Shown piece after piece: positions 27,548 to 37,181 of a stretch of DNA of 64,000 bases. Each line of letters starts with the position of its first letter. The stretch's first letter is position 1. The notes under the pieces are model-generated. The model was not told the DNA's origin. It ran no database searches and was given only the letters and a program-made list of their open reading frames with translations. A program made the position numbers and the translations under genes. Origin of the DNA: Burkholderiales bacterium RIFCSPLOWO2_12_FULL_61_40 (lineage in GTDB: Bacteria > Pseudomonadota > Gammaproteobacteria > Burkholderiales > Burkholderiaceae_C); contig MESI01000037.1 of assembly GCA_001770935.1 (NCBI GenBank), positions 32,520 through 96,519 of the forward strand, written 5' to 3'.

Positions 27548-28885
27548 ATGTTGTGGCGGCTTTTTTCTTTCGCTGTTTGCCAGGGGTTGGCGGCGGGAGC
27601 GGGTTGGTATCTGGCGCTGGACGGTGACGAATGGCTGGGTTCTCTGGCCATGGCGCTGGTGGGGGGCTATGTCTGGCTGAGCTTTGACGCCGTGCGGGGA
27701 GCGCGCTTGCTGCGCTGGTTGCGCAAGGGGGAAACCGACAGTGTTGCCTTGGGCAGCGGGCTGTGGGGAGAGGTGTCTGATCGCATTCGCCGTTTGGTGC
27801 GGGCCCATGACCGTTTGGCGGTTGAAAGTGAAGGGCGTCTGCAGGACTTTTTAGCGGCCTTGCAGGCATCTCCCAACGGGGTGGTGTTGCTGGATTCGCA
27901 GGGACGCATTGAATGGTTCAACCAGACGGCGGCCACCCATTTCGGTTTCGATGCACGGCGCGACATGCTGCAGCATTTCGGCAACCTGGTGCGTGACCCC
28001 GGATTTGCGGCCTATTGGGGAGCGCGCGATTTTCGCCACGATGTGGTCATGCCTGGCCGCAACAACAGCAGTTCCAAGCCGGTCAAACTCTCGGTGCACC
28101 TGCATTCCTATGGGGAAGGGCGCAGCCTGCTGCTTTCACGCGATATCACCGCGGTGGAACAGGCCGAAGCCATGCGGCGCGATTTCGTGGCCAATGTGTC
28201 GCACGAGATTCGCACGCCCTTGACCGTGTTGGCCGGCTTTGTCGAAACACTGCAGTCGCTGCCGCTGAATGACGAGGAACGCCAGCGCTACCTGGGCCTG
28301 ATGTCCCAGCAGGCCCAGCGCATGCAAACACTGGTGACGGACTTGTTGATGCTCTCCCGTCTGGAAGGCAGCCCCCTGCCACCCACCCAGGAGTGGATTT
28401 CTGTCGGCACCTTGATGGCGCAATGCCAGCAAGACGCGCACGATTTGTCCAGCGTGTTATGGACATGCCCACAAGACATGGGTTTTGCGGTGGAAGGCGA
28501 GTGCGAGGTATCAGGGTCTTCCACCGAATTGTTGAGTGCCATGTCCAATCTGGTCGGCAATGCCATCCGGTACACCCCTGCGGACAAAACGATCCGGGTC
28601 AGTTGGAAGGCGATGCCGGAAGGGGGCGCCAGATTCAGCGTCCAGGATACGGGGCCTGGCATTGCACCGGAGCACATCGCGCGCCTGACCGAGCGTTTTT
28701 ACCGTGTGGACCGCAGCCGCTCGCGCGATACCGGGGGGACCGGGCTGGGGCTGGCCATTGTGAAGCATGTGGCGCAACGCCACGGGGCTGAATTGGGCAT
28801 CACGAGCACGCCCGGGAAAGGTTCAATTTTCTCCATAACTTTCCCCGCACAGCGTATTCGCCGACACCGGGTTGCACTGGCCTGA
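27548..28885 (+). CDS. phoR: Phosphate sensor histidine kinase PhoR
   Basis: N-terminal TM, PAS, HVANVSHEIRTPL H-box, HATPase. Confidence 0.94.
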   Translation: MLWRLFSFAVCQGLAAGAGWYLALDGDEWLGSLAMALVGGYVWLSFDAVRGARLLRWLRKGETDSVALGSGLWGEVSDRIRRLVRAHDRLAVESEGRLQDFLAALQASPNGVVLLDSQGRIEWFNQTAATHFGFDARRDMLQHFGNLVRDPGFAAYWGARDFRHDVVMPGRNNSSSKPVKLSVHLHSYGEGRSLLLSRDITAVEQAEAMRRDFVANVSHEIRTPLTVLAGFVETLQSLPLNDEERQRYLGLMSQQAQRMQTLVTDLLMLSRLEGSPLPPTQEWISVGTLMAQCQQDAHDLSSVLWTCPQDMGFAVEGECEVSGSSTELLSAMSNLVGNAIRYTPADKTIRVSWKAMPEGGARFSVQDTGPGIAPEHIARLTERFYRVDRSRSRDTGGTGLGLAIVKHVAQRHGAELGITSTPGKGSIFSITFPAQRIRRHRVALA

Positions 28886-28927
28886 AGCCTGTTTCTTGCG
28901 GCCGGGTGCTAGCGCACAGGCTTCAGG
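28881..28927. terminator. Bidirectional hairpin between convergent phoR and acylase gene
   Basis: Perfect 12-bp inverted repeat CCTGAAGCCTGT...ACAGGCTTCAGG covering both stop codons. Confidence 0.55.
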
Positions 28928-31311
28928 GTGAGCGTGCTTTGGGTGTGGGCCTTGACGTCGGCTGCACTCAGGTATTGGGGGTGGTACAGACCTTCGGCAA
29001 ATTGCGCGGCCTGGTCGGCATAGTGGGTGTCGAATAACACGCCACTTTGGCCCACCGGATTGATGCCCACAGCCTTGCTGGCATCGGCAAAATCAATCAC
29101 CCGCCGGGTAGAAGGGCCGTAGTTCACCGCCCAGGGGGCGGTTCCAATGGCGCTGGCGAGGTTGTTGGGTACTTCGCGGCCACCGGCGACTGCGAATGGT
29201 CCGACGTTGAACAAGAGATTCAGTGGCTTTTGCAGGCCCAGGGGATGGCCGTGGGTCAGGGTGTGCGTCTGACCCCAGGACCAGGACAGCAGGCTTTTGC
29301 CATACAGGCCCTGCAAGTGCTCCAGTGTGTTCTGCCAGGCCACCCGCACTGTTTCAAAATGGCTCTCTTTTTGGCGCGTGTCCACGTTGTCCCACCAGGG
29401 CGATTTGGCGTCTGCCGCCAGCAGGGGCAGCGCGGAATCCAGGGCGCGGGTGCGCAGCAGGTTTTTGAACTGCACCTCGCCCAGCTCATCGGCCATGGCC
29501 GCGTGGGTCAACTGGTACAGCAACTCGCTGAACAGGGTGGCGGCGATGCTGTCGCGGGTGTAGGCGCCGTCCCATTTGTCCAGCGGCTCCAGAAACGCTT
29601 TTTCGTCCGGATCGGTGACCACGGCGTTGAGCACGGGGAGGATGTCCTTGAGGATGCGTGCGCTGTAACCGGTGCCCGCATCCAGCTGCAACGCTTGTGC
29701 GCCAGCGGTGTCCCATTTGCGTTTGGGGTTGCGCAGCAACGAGTCCAGGCGTTGCGCCCGGTCGGCCAGGTTGTAGTAGCCCGCCACCGGCACACCGCTG
29801 CTGGGTTTGGGCTGGTGGTTGGCCGACACAATGTAGCCGCGCGGCGGATTTTCCTCCTGGGGATTGAAGGCGAAGTTGTAAAAGCCCAGTTTTTCAGCCT
29901 CACCTTTGCTGGCATCCAGAATAAAAGCCGGGTTGACGCCTTCGGGGCGTATGGGCAATTTGGCTGCCGCCCACCAGGCGATGTCGCCACCGGCGTTGGC
30001 CCACACCACGTTCAAGCCGGGTGAGTGGATTTTGCTGGCCGCTGCGCGGGCCTTGTCGCGTGTATCGGCCCGGTTCAGTTCATAAAAGGCCTCCAGCACC
30101 GGGTTCTCGGTTTCCAGAAAGGCCCACCACATGGCAATCGGGGTTTTGCCGTAGTTCTCCTTGAAGGCGTCGGTGATGATGGGGCCGTGGGGAGCTCGCC
30201 GCAGTTTGAGTTGCACCGGCTCCGCCCCCTTGACCTCAATGGTTTCGGTGCGCGTTTGCAGATCTACCCATTGGTCCTGGTACCAGACCTGTTTGGCATT
30301 GGCCGGGTTCACCTTTTCGGCAATCAGGTCCACATCGTCGTTCTGAAACATCGTGATGCTCCAGCCGAATTGTGTGTTGTGGCCCAGCAGCGCCACGGGG
30401 TTGAGGGCCTGGTAATGGCCGTACAGTTCAAAACCGGGGGCGCTCAGGTGGGCCTCGTACCATACCGCAGGTGCTGAATACCCGATGTGCGGGTCGCCTG
30501 CCAGGAGCGGCTTGCCGCTGGCTGTGCGTCGGCCCGAAATGGCCCAGGCGTTGCTGCCTTCAAAGAGGGGGATGCCTGCCGCGTCCAGCGCCTTCTGGCT
30601 GTTTTGCGCCAATTGGTTCAGGTGTTTCCAATCTCCGTTGTCCAGCCTGGGTTCGGCTTGTGCCAGCACGCCCTCCGGGTGCCAGTCGATGTCAAAGACC
30701 TTCAGGTGCTCAGGCCCCAGGTGGTCGCGGATGTAGGTGAGTACGGGTTCTGTTTTAAAGGCGGCGGCAAAGCTGTAGGCCAGGTAGCCCGACACCGCAA
30801 AGGTGTCTTGCGGCGTGAACGGGCGTTTGGGAATGCCGAGGATGTCAAATTCCAGGGGGGCTTTGTGGCCGGCCTGGTATTGGTTGACACCGTCCAGATA
30901 GGCCAGCAGGGCCTGGTTGGCCGGGCTGCCCATGTCCAGTTGGGCGACCACCTCGTCGGCCCGTGCACGTATACCCAGCGTGCGAAACAGCCTGTCGGTG
31001 TCCAGCAGTTTGGGGCCCAAAATTTCGGCCAGCTCACCCTTGGCCAGGCGGCGCACCATTTCCATTTGGAACAGGCGGTCCTGGGCGTGTACATAACCCA
31101 GTGCCCGGTACATATCGGCCTCATTCTCCGCGCGGATGTGGGGTACGCCGCGTTCGTCGTAGGCCACGCGCACCGGTGCTTGCAGCTTGTCCAGGCCGAC
31201 CACGCCACTGCGCACCGGCTGCTTGGTATGCACATACCAGGCTCCTGCGCCACCCGCAGCAATCAGCGCTGCCAGCAGCGTGGCGCTGAGAATCTTGAAT
31301 CCGATGTGCAT
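28909..31311 (-). CDS. Penicillin acylase-family (Ntn hydrolase) protein
   Basis: VRVAYDERGVPHIRAENEADMYRALGYVHAQDRLFQMEMVRR; catalytic GSNAWAISG serine; 800 aa. Confidence 0.93.
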   Translation of the reverse strand: MHIGFKILSATLLAALIAAGGAGAWYVHTKQPVRSGVVGLDKLQAPVRVAYDERGVPHIRAENEADMYRALGYVHAQDRLFQMEMVRRLAKGELAEILGPKLLDTDRLFRTLGIRARADEVVAQLDMGSPANQALLAYLDGVNQYQAGHKAPLEFDILGIPKRPFTPQDTFAVSGYLAYSFAAAFKTEPVLTYIRDHLGPEHLKVFDIDWHPEGVLAQAEPRLDNGDWKHLNQLAQNSQKALDAAGIPLFEGSNAWAISGRRTASGKPLLAGDPHIGYSAPAVWYEAHLSAPGFELYGHYQALNPVALLGHNTQFGWSITMFQNDDVDLIAEKVNPANAKQVWYQDQWVDLQTRTETIEVKGAEPVQLKLRRAPHGPIITDAFKENYGKTPIAMWWAFLETENPVLEAFYELNRADTRDKARAAASKIHSPGLNVVWANAGGDIAWWAAAKLPIRPEGVNPAFILDASKGEAEKLGFYNFAFNPQEENPPRGYIVSANHQPKPSSGVPVAGYYNLADRAQRLDSLLRNPKRKWDTAGAQALQLDAGTGYSARILKDILPVLNAVVTDPDEKAFLEPLDKWDGAYTRDSIAATLFSELLYQLTHAAMADELGEVQFKNLLRTRALDSALPLLAADAKSPWWDNVDTRQKESHFETVRVAWQNTLEHLQGLYGKSLLSWSWGQTHTLTHGHPLGLQKPLNLLFNVGPFAVAGGREVPNNLASAIGTAPWAVNYGPSTRRVIDFADASKAVGINPVGQSGVLFDTHYADQAAQFAEGLYHPQYLSAADVKAHTQSTLTLKPVR

Positions 31312-31419
31312 GAACTGCGTCTCCTACTCGTTTGCGTGGACGGGCCCGCCTGGCAGGCGGATTGCGCCGAACTGCGCATCATAAAGCGCGTGTGGGCAGC
31401 GGCGCAGTTCGGTCTGCGG

Positions 31420-32754
31420 CTAATGGACCCAGGGATTGGTGGTGCACACGCGTGCGCCCAGGGATTTGAGCAGCTGGATCAGGCCCAGGTAAGCCCGGTC
31501 GAAATAGGCCAGATCCGGCGGCACGGATTGCAGATGCTGCAGCGCCTGGCTGCTGTGTCCGGGCTGGGGGCGCGGGTAGGGCGGGTGCTGTGCAAAGTCA
31601 TACACCGGATGCGAAAACGGCAAGCGCTGCCAGTGGTGCAGCGCGGCCAGGGTGGGCAGCAACTGGGTGGCAAAGTCGTGCGCGCTTAAGCCCGGGTCGA
31701 TAAGTCCGAGTGTGCGATAGGCCTGCTGCAGGCGCACCGTGTCCGTCGGGCTGCGCAGCAAGGCCGACCAGGCATCAGCCAGTGCCTGGCAAAAATCCCC
31801 GTCCAGCGTGCGGGTGCAGCCAAAGTCCAGCAAACCCAGGCGAGCGTCGGGCAGAAAGAGGTAATTGCCGGGGTGGGGGTCGGCCTGCAGGCGGCGCAAG
31901 ACAAAGGTGCAGTGCATGAAGGTGTCGAACAAGCGCTGGCCAAAATGGTCGCGCTCGCTTTGGCTGGGCTGGGTGCGCAGCCATTCGTGCAGGTGCAGGC
32001 CCTGCAGGCGCTGCATGGTGAGCACCCGGCGCGTGGTGCGTTCCATGACGGGTTGGGGCACCACCAGGCCGGGCAGCGTGAGGTGCTGGCCGAACCATTG
32101 GAGCGCCCGTGCTTCTTGCAGGTAGTCCAACTCCTCGGCCAGCTTGGTTTCGATGTCGGCCATGACGCACTCCAGGATGCTGGCCTTGGGCAGTACCTCG
32201 GAATGGGCGCCCAGCGAGAGCAGCAGGCTGCGCAGCAGGCGCATGTCGCTGCCAATGGAGTTCGCCATGCCTGGGTACTGCAGTTTCACCGCCACAGGCG
32301 TGTCGTCGGCCAGTGTCGCCGCATGCACTTGCCCCAGGCTGGCGGCGGCAAAAGCCAGTGGGTCGAATTGCTGAAACAGCACATGGGGGTCCTGGCCCAA
32401 CTCCTGGCGCAGCACCTTCACCACCAGCGCCCGATTCAGCGGCGTGACCTGGTAATGCGCCCGGGCCAGCTCATGGCGCATGCCTTCGGGCAAAAAGCCC
32501 AGTTCCATGCTCAGCAACTGGGACGCTTTGAGGGCCGTGCCCTTGAGCTGGTTAAGGGCTGAAAAGAGGATGCGACCCAGCCGGGCTTCGTGGTCCGCAC
32601 GCGCCGCGTCTGATTGCACTTGCGAGCGCGTCAGCTCCGTCGCTTTGTGTCCCAGATGCGCCATGCCAGCCCGCGCTACCGCCACGCCGGCAATGGTGCT
32701 GCGCGACAAGGCTCCCGTGCGTGGCAGGCCGGTCGCCTGGCCTTGCTTAGCCAT
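31420..32754 (-). CDS. ABC1/AarF (UbiB-like) atypical kinase family
   Basis: AAASLGQVHAATLADDTPVAVKLQYPG, LAEELDYLQEA, ADPHPGNYLF, LLDFGCTR. Confidence 0.9.
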   Translation of the reverse strand: MAKQGQATGLPRTGALSRSTIAGVAVARAGMAHLGHKATELTRSQVQSDAARADHEARLGRILFSALNQLKGTALKASQLLSMELGFLPEGMRHELARAHYQVTPLNRALVVKVLRQELGQDPHVLFQQFDPLAFAAASLGQVHAATLADDTPVAVKLQYPGMANSIGSDMRLLRSLLLSLGAHSEVLPKASILECVMADIETKLAEELDYLQEARALQWFGQHLTLPGLVVPQPVMERTTRRVLTMQRLQGLHLHEWLRTQPSQSERDHFGQRLFDTFMHCTFVLRRLQADPHPGNYLFLPDARLGLLDFGCTRTLDGDFCQALADAWSALLRSPTDTVRLQQAYRTLGLIDPGLSAHDFATQLLPTLAALHHWQRLPFSHPVYDFAQHPPYPRPQPGHSSQALQHLQSVPPDLAYFDRAYLGLIQLLKSLGARVCTTNPWVH

Positions 32755-33259
32755 GCACCACCTGGGCCAGCATCAAGGGCACGATACGCTGGTGCACCGG
32801 TCCCACCACGGCCATGTACACCTTGCCCAGCCGGTTGTGGATGTGCACCACGGTGCTGAGCGACACCATGGCTCGGCCCTGCACCTGGTGCTTGAACAAT
32901 GACAGCTCCACACGCAAATGCTTGTCGTCGTCGAACAGAATCACCTCGTCGGCCTGCGCATGCAGCAGGCTGAAAATGCCCACGCGCTCACCCATGCGGT
33001 AGGCGTCGGCGGGTTTGGCGGGCTGGTTGGGTGCCATGCCTCCCAGGTGCTTGAGTCCTACCAGGCGCACGGTCTGGTTGCGCAGGGCCATGAGGGCATT
33101 CATCCAGCCGGGGGTGCGCGCCGCCAAAGCCAGGTAGGCTTGCAGAGCCGTGTGCTCCGGCCAGGGGTCGGCGAACTGGTAGCAGTCTGCGAAGTCAGCG
33201 CCCGCCAGGTTCTGGTGGATGCGGCTTTGGATCGGAGGTGCGCAGCGCAGGAGGGTCAT
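32747..33259 (-). CDS. DUF2867-family protein
   Basis: Start at MTLLRCAPPIQ; MALRNQTVRLVGLK...VGIFSLLHAQADEVILFDDDKHLRVELSLF. Confidence 0.7.
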   Translation of the reverse strand: MTLLRCAPPIQSRIHQNLAGADFADCYQFADPWPEHTALQAYLALAARTPGWMNALMALRNQTVRLVGLKHLGGMAPNQPAKPADAYRMGERVGIFSLLHAQADEVILFDDDKHLRVELSLFKHQVQGRAMVSLSTVVHIHNRLGKVYMAVVGPVHQRIVPLMLAQVVHG

Positions 33260-33705
33260 AGCCGCTCCCAGACCTGGACCAGACCCAGCACATGGACTGC
33301 ACCGTAGCCGCTGCAAATGACAGAGCTCCACAGCACAAACGGCGTCACTTGCGCCGGGGCGAACAGCAGCAGCGGGATGGCGGCCAGCCCGCGCAGGCTA
33401 TAGGCCGCCGCAATCAGGCACAGCACGGGCTTGGGCCAGGGCAGCACCCCTGACGCAAGGCCCCAGCCGACCCAGCCTGCACCGGCCAGGGCGTAAGCTC
33501 CCCAGGTAAAAAGCACCAGGGCAATGCCCATCGTCAGTGCGGCGGGATACCACTGGCCCGCCTCTGCCATGCGGGCCAGGCGTTCACCGGCGCCAAAAAA
33601 ACGGTACCACGGTGCGCCGCCCACGACGATGGCCACATGCAACAGCGCCGCGATGGTGCTGAGCACCGCGCCCAGGAAAAGCCAGGGGTTGAGGGAATCG
33701 TTCAT
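33256..33705 (-). CDS. Small integral membrane protein
   Basis: ~4 TM helices; 4-bp overlaps with both neighbours. Confidence 0.75.
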   Translation of the reverse strand: MNDSLNPWLFLGAVLSTIAALLHVAIVVGGAPWYRFFGAGERLARMAEAGQWYPAALTMGIALVLFTWGAYALAGAGWVGWGLASGVLPWPKPVLCLIAAAYSLRGLAAIPLLLFAPAQVTPFVLWSSVICSGYGAVHVLGLVQVWERL

Positions 33706-34436
33706 TGGCGGGCCCCGTCCAGACTGCGGCGCGCCAGGTGCAGCAAGTCCAGCAAACCGCTGCCCTCGTGCATCAGGCGCGCCAGTTGGCTGCGCACCAT
33801 AAAGCCACCCAGCTCCAGCAACTTATCGACCACGCCGCTACGCAGGGCCAGCACCAGCACGCCCAGGCTTAAGTCCACCATTTGCGTGGTGTTGGAAAAG
33901 CCTTCGCTTTCGTCGCGCAGCCAGTAGGCGACCACGGCGTACACATAGTCCGCCAGCAGCCCCGCCAGGCTGGGCTTGAAGCCGCAGGGCGCGATCTCGG
34001 CGTTCGCTTCAGCCTGCTCCAGCAGGCCCATGAAGGCCTGTTGGAGCAGGGGCTTGGCGGGTAGCTGTTGGCCCAGCAGCAGCAGCGGCGCGCGCTCCAC
34101 CAGACTGCGGGCGATACCGACAAACTCGCGGTCGGCCAGCAGGACTTCCAGCACGCTGTCCATCAGCAACTGCAGGCGCTCTTGCAGCGAAAAGTCGGTT
34201 TGCTGGGGCGTTTTTTCCATCAGCGCCAGCGCATCGCCCATGGCCTGCTCGAAATAGGCCATCACCAGCTTTTCCTTGGTGGGGAAATACTTGTAGATGG
34301 TGGCATCCCCCAGGCCGGCGGTGCGGGCGATTTGCTTCATGGTGGTGCCTTCGAACCCGTTCTGGGTCATCAGGTCCACCGCCGTCTGGAGGATCAGGCG
34401 GTGGTTTTTGGCCTGTTGGGTTTTGGTGGTGCGCAT
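33702..34436 (-). CDS. TetR-family regulator
   Basis: HRLILQTAVDLMTQNGFEGTTMKQIARTAGLGDATIYKYFPTKEKLVMAYF. Confidence 0.93.
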   Translation of the reverse strand: MRTTKTQQAKNHRLILQTAVDLMTQNGFEGTTMKQIARTAGLGDATIYKYFPTKEKLVMAYFEQAMGDALALMEKTPQQTDFSLQERLQLLMDSVLEVLLADREFVGIARSLVERAPLLLLGQQLPAKPLLQQAFMGLLEQAEANAEIAPCGFKPSLAGLLADYVYAVVAYWLRDESEGFSNTTQMVDLSLGVLVLALRSGVVDKLLELGGFMVRSQLARLMHEGSGLLDLLHLARRSLDGARQ

Positions 34437-34498
34437 GCTTTGAATCCCTGAAAGTGGTGGTTCTGAAGCGGTTGGTTTTAATTTAAGGATATTTGCTA

Positions 34499-34514
34499 TT
34501 GTTAATGTTAACAA
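34499..34514. promoter_or_regulatory. Palindromic TetR-operator candidate
   Basis: TTGTTAA-TG-TTAACAA perfect palindrome upstream of the tetR start. Confidence 0.55.
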
Positions 34515-34617
34515 TAAATATGATTTATGTATAGCTGATGTTTTGTTGTGACGTGTTTAGTCCTTGCACGAACATCGACCAGGGTTTGGCTGGACAGGGG
34601 CGGGGGTGCAGCCGCGA

Positions 34618-35991
34618 TCAGCCGCCGCCAGCGGGCGTGCAGGCCAGCCGGACCGCTTCCAGTCCACTGCGCACCGCCCCTTCCAGCGTGGCGGGGTAGG
34701 GACCTGCCACGTAGTCGCCGCAAGCGACCAGGCCGGGGGCTATGGCCTGGGCCGGGCGCACCAGGCCGGGGGTGCAGGCAAAGGTGGCGCGTTTTTCCAC
34801 CACGGTTTGCACCGGCTGCAGTGCCAGGCCCAGTTGCACCTGGGCCTGCACCAGCACCTGGCGTTGCAAGGCCTCGCGCTCGCCCGCGCTGGCGCTGACC
34901 ACAAAGGCCAGCAGCCCCTTGGGTCCGCCCAACTGGCCCCGATCGAAGACGAACTGGGCGGGCGCATCCGTGGGGGTGCTGCGCAGGGCCAGCATGGGCT
35001 GGGACAAATGCACACCGGGGGCGTAAGCGTAGACGGTGGCAATCGCCTCAAACTGCAATTGCCGGGCCACGGTGGCCCACTGCTGCATGGTTTTTGCTAT
35101 AGATTCAGGAGCTGCTTGCGCATATTCCACAAGGGCTGAGGCCGCATTGGACGATGAAGTGGCCCAGATGACGGCGTCAAACGGCTCGTCGTTGACGCGC
35201 CAGCGGCCTGGGGAAGGGGAGGGGGGGAGGTGGGGGGGGGCGGATTTTGGCTCGGCGTCGGCAGGCGACGGGGCCGCAGTCCACCGAAGTCGCTCCACCC
35301 GCGTGCCCAGCCGCACGCTACCGCCGCGCGCTTGCACCCAGTCGGCAGCGGGCTGTGGAAACAGGCTGGCCAGATCAATCCGTGGCAAAAGCAGATTGGA
35401 GGCGCCCTGGCCGCCCAGCAGCGAATCTTTGAGGACGGTCAGGAACACCTGGCCGCTGGCGCGTTCGGCCGGGGTGTTCAGGGCTGACACACACAGGGGG
35501 TCGATCAAGGTTTCCAGCACTTGGGGGCTCAGCTGGTGGCACAACTGGGCCACCGAGGTGCCGGGGGCGCAGGCAAAACCTCCCAGCTGCCAGCCGGTAG
35601 CGGCCTTGAGCAAGGACCATTTGTCGGCCCAGCTCCAGCCCACCGCCCCCAGGATGCCGCCCAGGGCGTCCAGCGGGGCGAACCAGCGGGGCAGGGCGAG
35701 GCCGGAGCCGTCGGGAAACTGCAGGGTCAGCGGCAGGCGCAGACAGGCGGCTTCGGGGTTCACGCCGACCTGGCGCATCAGGCGCAGGGTTTCGGTGTAG
35801 GCCCCGATCATGATGTGCTGGCCGTTGTCCAGCACCACCTCCGAGCCATCGGGCAGCGTGCCATTCAGGGCTCTGGCCCGCCCGCCGACTGCGCGGGCTG
35901 CTTCAAAAACTGTAGCAATGTGCCCGGCCTGCGTGGCCGCCACCACCGCCGCCATACCGGCCCATCCGGCCCCTACGATGGCGATTTTCAT
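34618..35991 (-). CDS. hpnE: Squalene-associated FAD-dependent desaturase (HpnE)
   Basis: MKIAIVGAGWAGMAAVVAATQAGHIATVFEAARAVGGRAR; downstream of hpnC and hpnD. The ORF-track start at 36099 reads through repeats. Confidence 0.88.
   Translation of the reverse strand: MKIAIVGAGWAGMAAVVAATQAGHIATVFEAARAVGGRARALNGTLPDGSEVVLDNGQHIMIGAYTETLRLMRQVGVNPEAACLRLPLTLQFPDGSGLALPRWFAPLDALGGILGAVGWSWADKWSLLKAATGWQLGGFACAPGTSVAQLCHQLSPQVLETLIDPLCVSALNTPAERASGQVFLTVLKDSLLGGQGASNLLLPRIDLASLFPQPAADWVQARGGSVRLGTRVERLRWTAAPSPADAEPKSAPPHLPPSPSPGRWRVNDEPFDAVIWATSSSNAASALVEYAQAAPESIAKTMQQWATVARQLQFEAIATVYAYAPGVHLSQPMLALRSTPTDAPAQFVFDRGQLGGPKGLLAFVVSASAGEREALQRQVLVQAQVQLGLALQPVQTVVEKRATFACTPGLVRPAQAIAPGLVACGDYVAGPYPATLEGAVRSGLEAVRLACTPAGGG
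35090..35143 (+). repeat. Dispersed repeat family 1, copy 4, inside hpnE (antisense to it)
   Basis: TTTTTGCTATAGATTCAGGAGCTGCTTGCGCATATTCCACAAGGGCTGAGGCC. Confidence 0.85.
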
Positions 35992-35995
35992 GCGC

Positions 35996-36157
35996 GTTTC
36001 GCCGCCGGGCCGCCCCAAGGCGAAACAGCCCCCTCGGGGGGCAGCGCAGTACGCGAAGCGACAAGCGTGGGGGCCAGTTTCGCCGCCGGGCCGCCCCAAG
36101 GCGAAACAGCCCCCTCGGGGGGCAGCGACGACACGAAGTGCGGGAGCGTGGGGGTCA
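35996..36157. repeat. Two tandem copies (~81-bp period) of dispersed repeat family 2
   Basis: GTTTCGCCGCCGGGCCGCCCCAAGGCGAAACAGCCCCCTCGGGGGGCAGCG repeated at 35996 and 36077. Confidence 0.95.
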
Positions 36158-36994
36158 TATCCTGCCTAAAGCTTGCACCTTCCACGCCAGCCAGAATTTG
36201 CGCAGGGGCGTGAGGCTGACGCGCTGGTGCAGCACCTGGAAATTGTCGCGTTCGATCTCGCCCAGCAGGGCGCGGTAGATGCTGGCCATCATCAGTCCGG
36301 GTTTCTGGGCGCGGCGGTCAACGGCGGGCAGCAGGGCCAGGGCCTCGTCGTACAGGGCTTGCGCGCGCTGGGCCTGGAATTGCATCAAGGCGGTGAACCG
36401 GTCGGAATAGGTGCGCTTCAAAATCTCATGCGCCTTGACGTCGAACTGCTGCAGTTCGTTGACTGGCAGGTAGATGCGCCCGCGCAAGGCGTCTTCCCCC
36501 ACGTCGCGGATGATGTTGGTGAGCTGCAGGGCCTGGCCCAGTTTGTGGGCGTAGGCCGTGGTTTGCGCCTGGGTCTGGCCAAAAATGTTGGCGGCGACCT
36601 CGCCCACCACCCCTGCCACCAGGTGGCAGTAGCGTTGCAGGCCGGGGTAGTCCAGGTAGCGGGTCTGGTTCAGGTCCATCTGGCAGCCTTCGATCACGGC
36701 TTGGAGGTGGCGCTGTTCAATCTGGTAGTCGCCAGCCAGGGGCATCAGCGCCTGCATCACCGGGTGGCTGGGCTGGCCCGCATAGGCTTTGGCGACTTCA
36801 CCCTGCCACCACGCCAGCTTGGTGGCGGCCACGCCGGGGTCGACCATGTCGTCCACCACGTCATCGACCTCCCGGCAAAAGGCATAGAAGGCGGTGATGG
36901 CGGCGCGCCGGGGCTTGGGTAAAAACAAAAAGGCGTAGTAGAAGCTGCTGCCCGAGGCGGCGGCTTTTTGTTGGACGTATTGCTCTGGATTCAT
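36155..36994 (-). CDS. hpnD: Presqualene diphosphate synthase (HpnD)
   Basis: GSSFYYAFLFLPKPRRAAITAFYAFCREVDDVVDD; QLTNIIRDVGEDALRGRIYLP. Confidence 0.9.
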   Translation of the reverse strand: MNPEQYVQQKAAASGSSFYYAFLFLPKPRRAAITAFYAFCREVDDVVDDMVDPGVAATKLAWWQGEVAKAYAGQPSHPVMQALMPLAGDYQIEQRHLQAVIEGCQMDLNQTRYLDYPGLQRYCHLVAGVVGEVAANIFGQTQAQTTAYAHKLGQALQLTNIIRDVGEDALRGRIYLPVNELQQFDVKAHEILKRTYSDRFTALMQFQAQRAQALYDEALALLPAVDRRAQKPGLMMASIYRALLGEIERDNFQVLHQRVSLTPLRKFWLAWKVQALGRI

Positions 36995-37181
36995 GGGGCG
37001 TATTGTCGCGGGCATTTAGGGTTCGTTACGCCATAACGAGTGCATTTGGCCGTCGGATTTGGGATGCAGTGCCAGGCGCAAAGCGTGATATGTGGCTTTG
37101 CCACATGATCGATTCGTAACGACGCAATGCGCCCAAAGCGGACGAGCCAAATGTGCATGTTATTGCGCAGCGAGCCCTTAT

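Noticed and set aside
35992-36099. N-terminal extension of the hpnE ORF (MGRPGGETGPHACRFAYCAAPRGG...)
   Set aside because: Reads through the tandem repeats; MKIAIVGAGWAG at 35991 is the sensible start.
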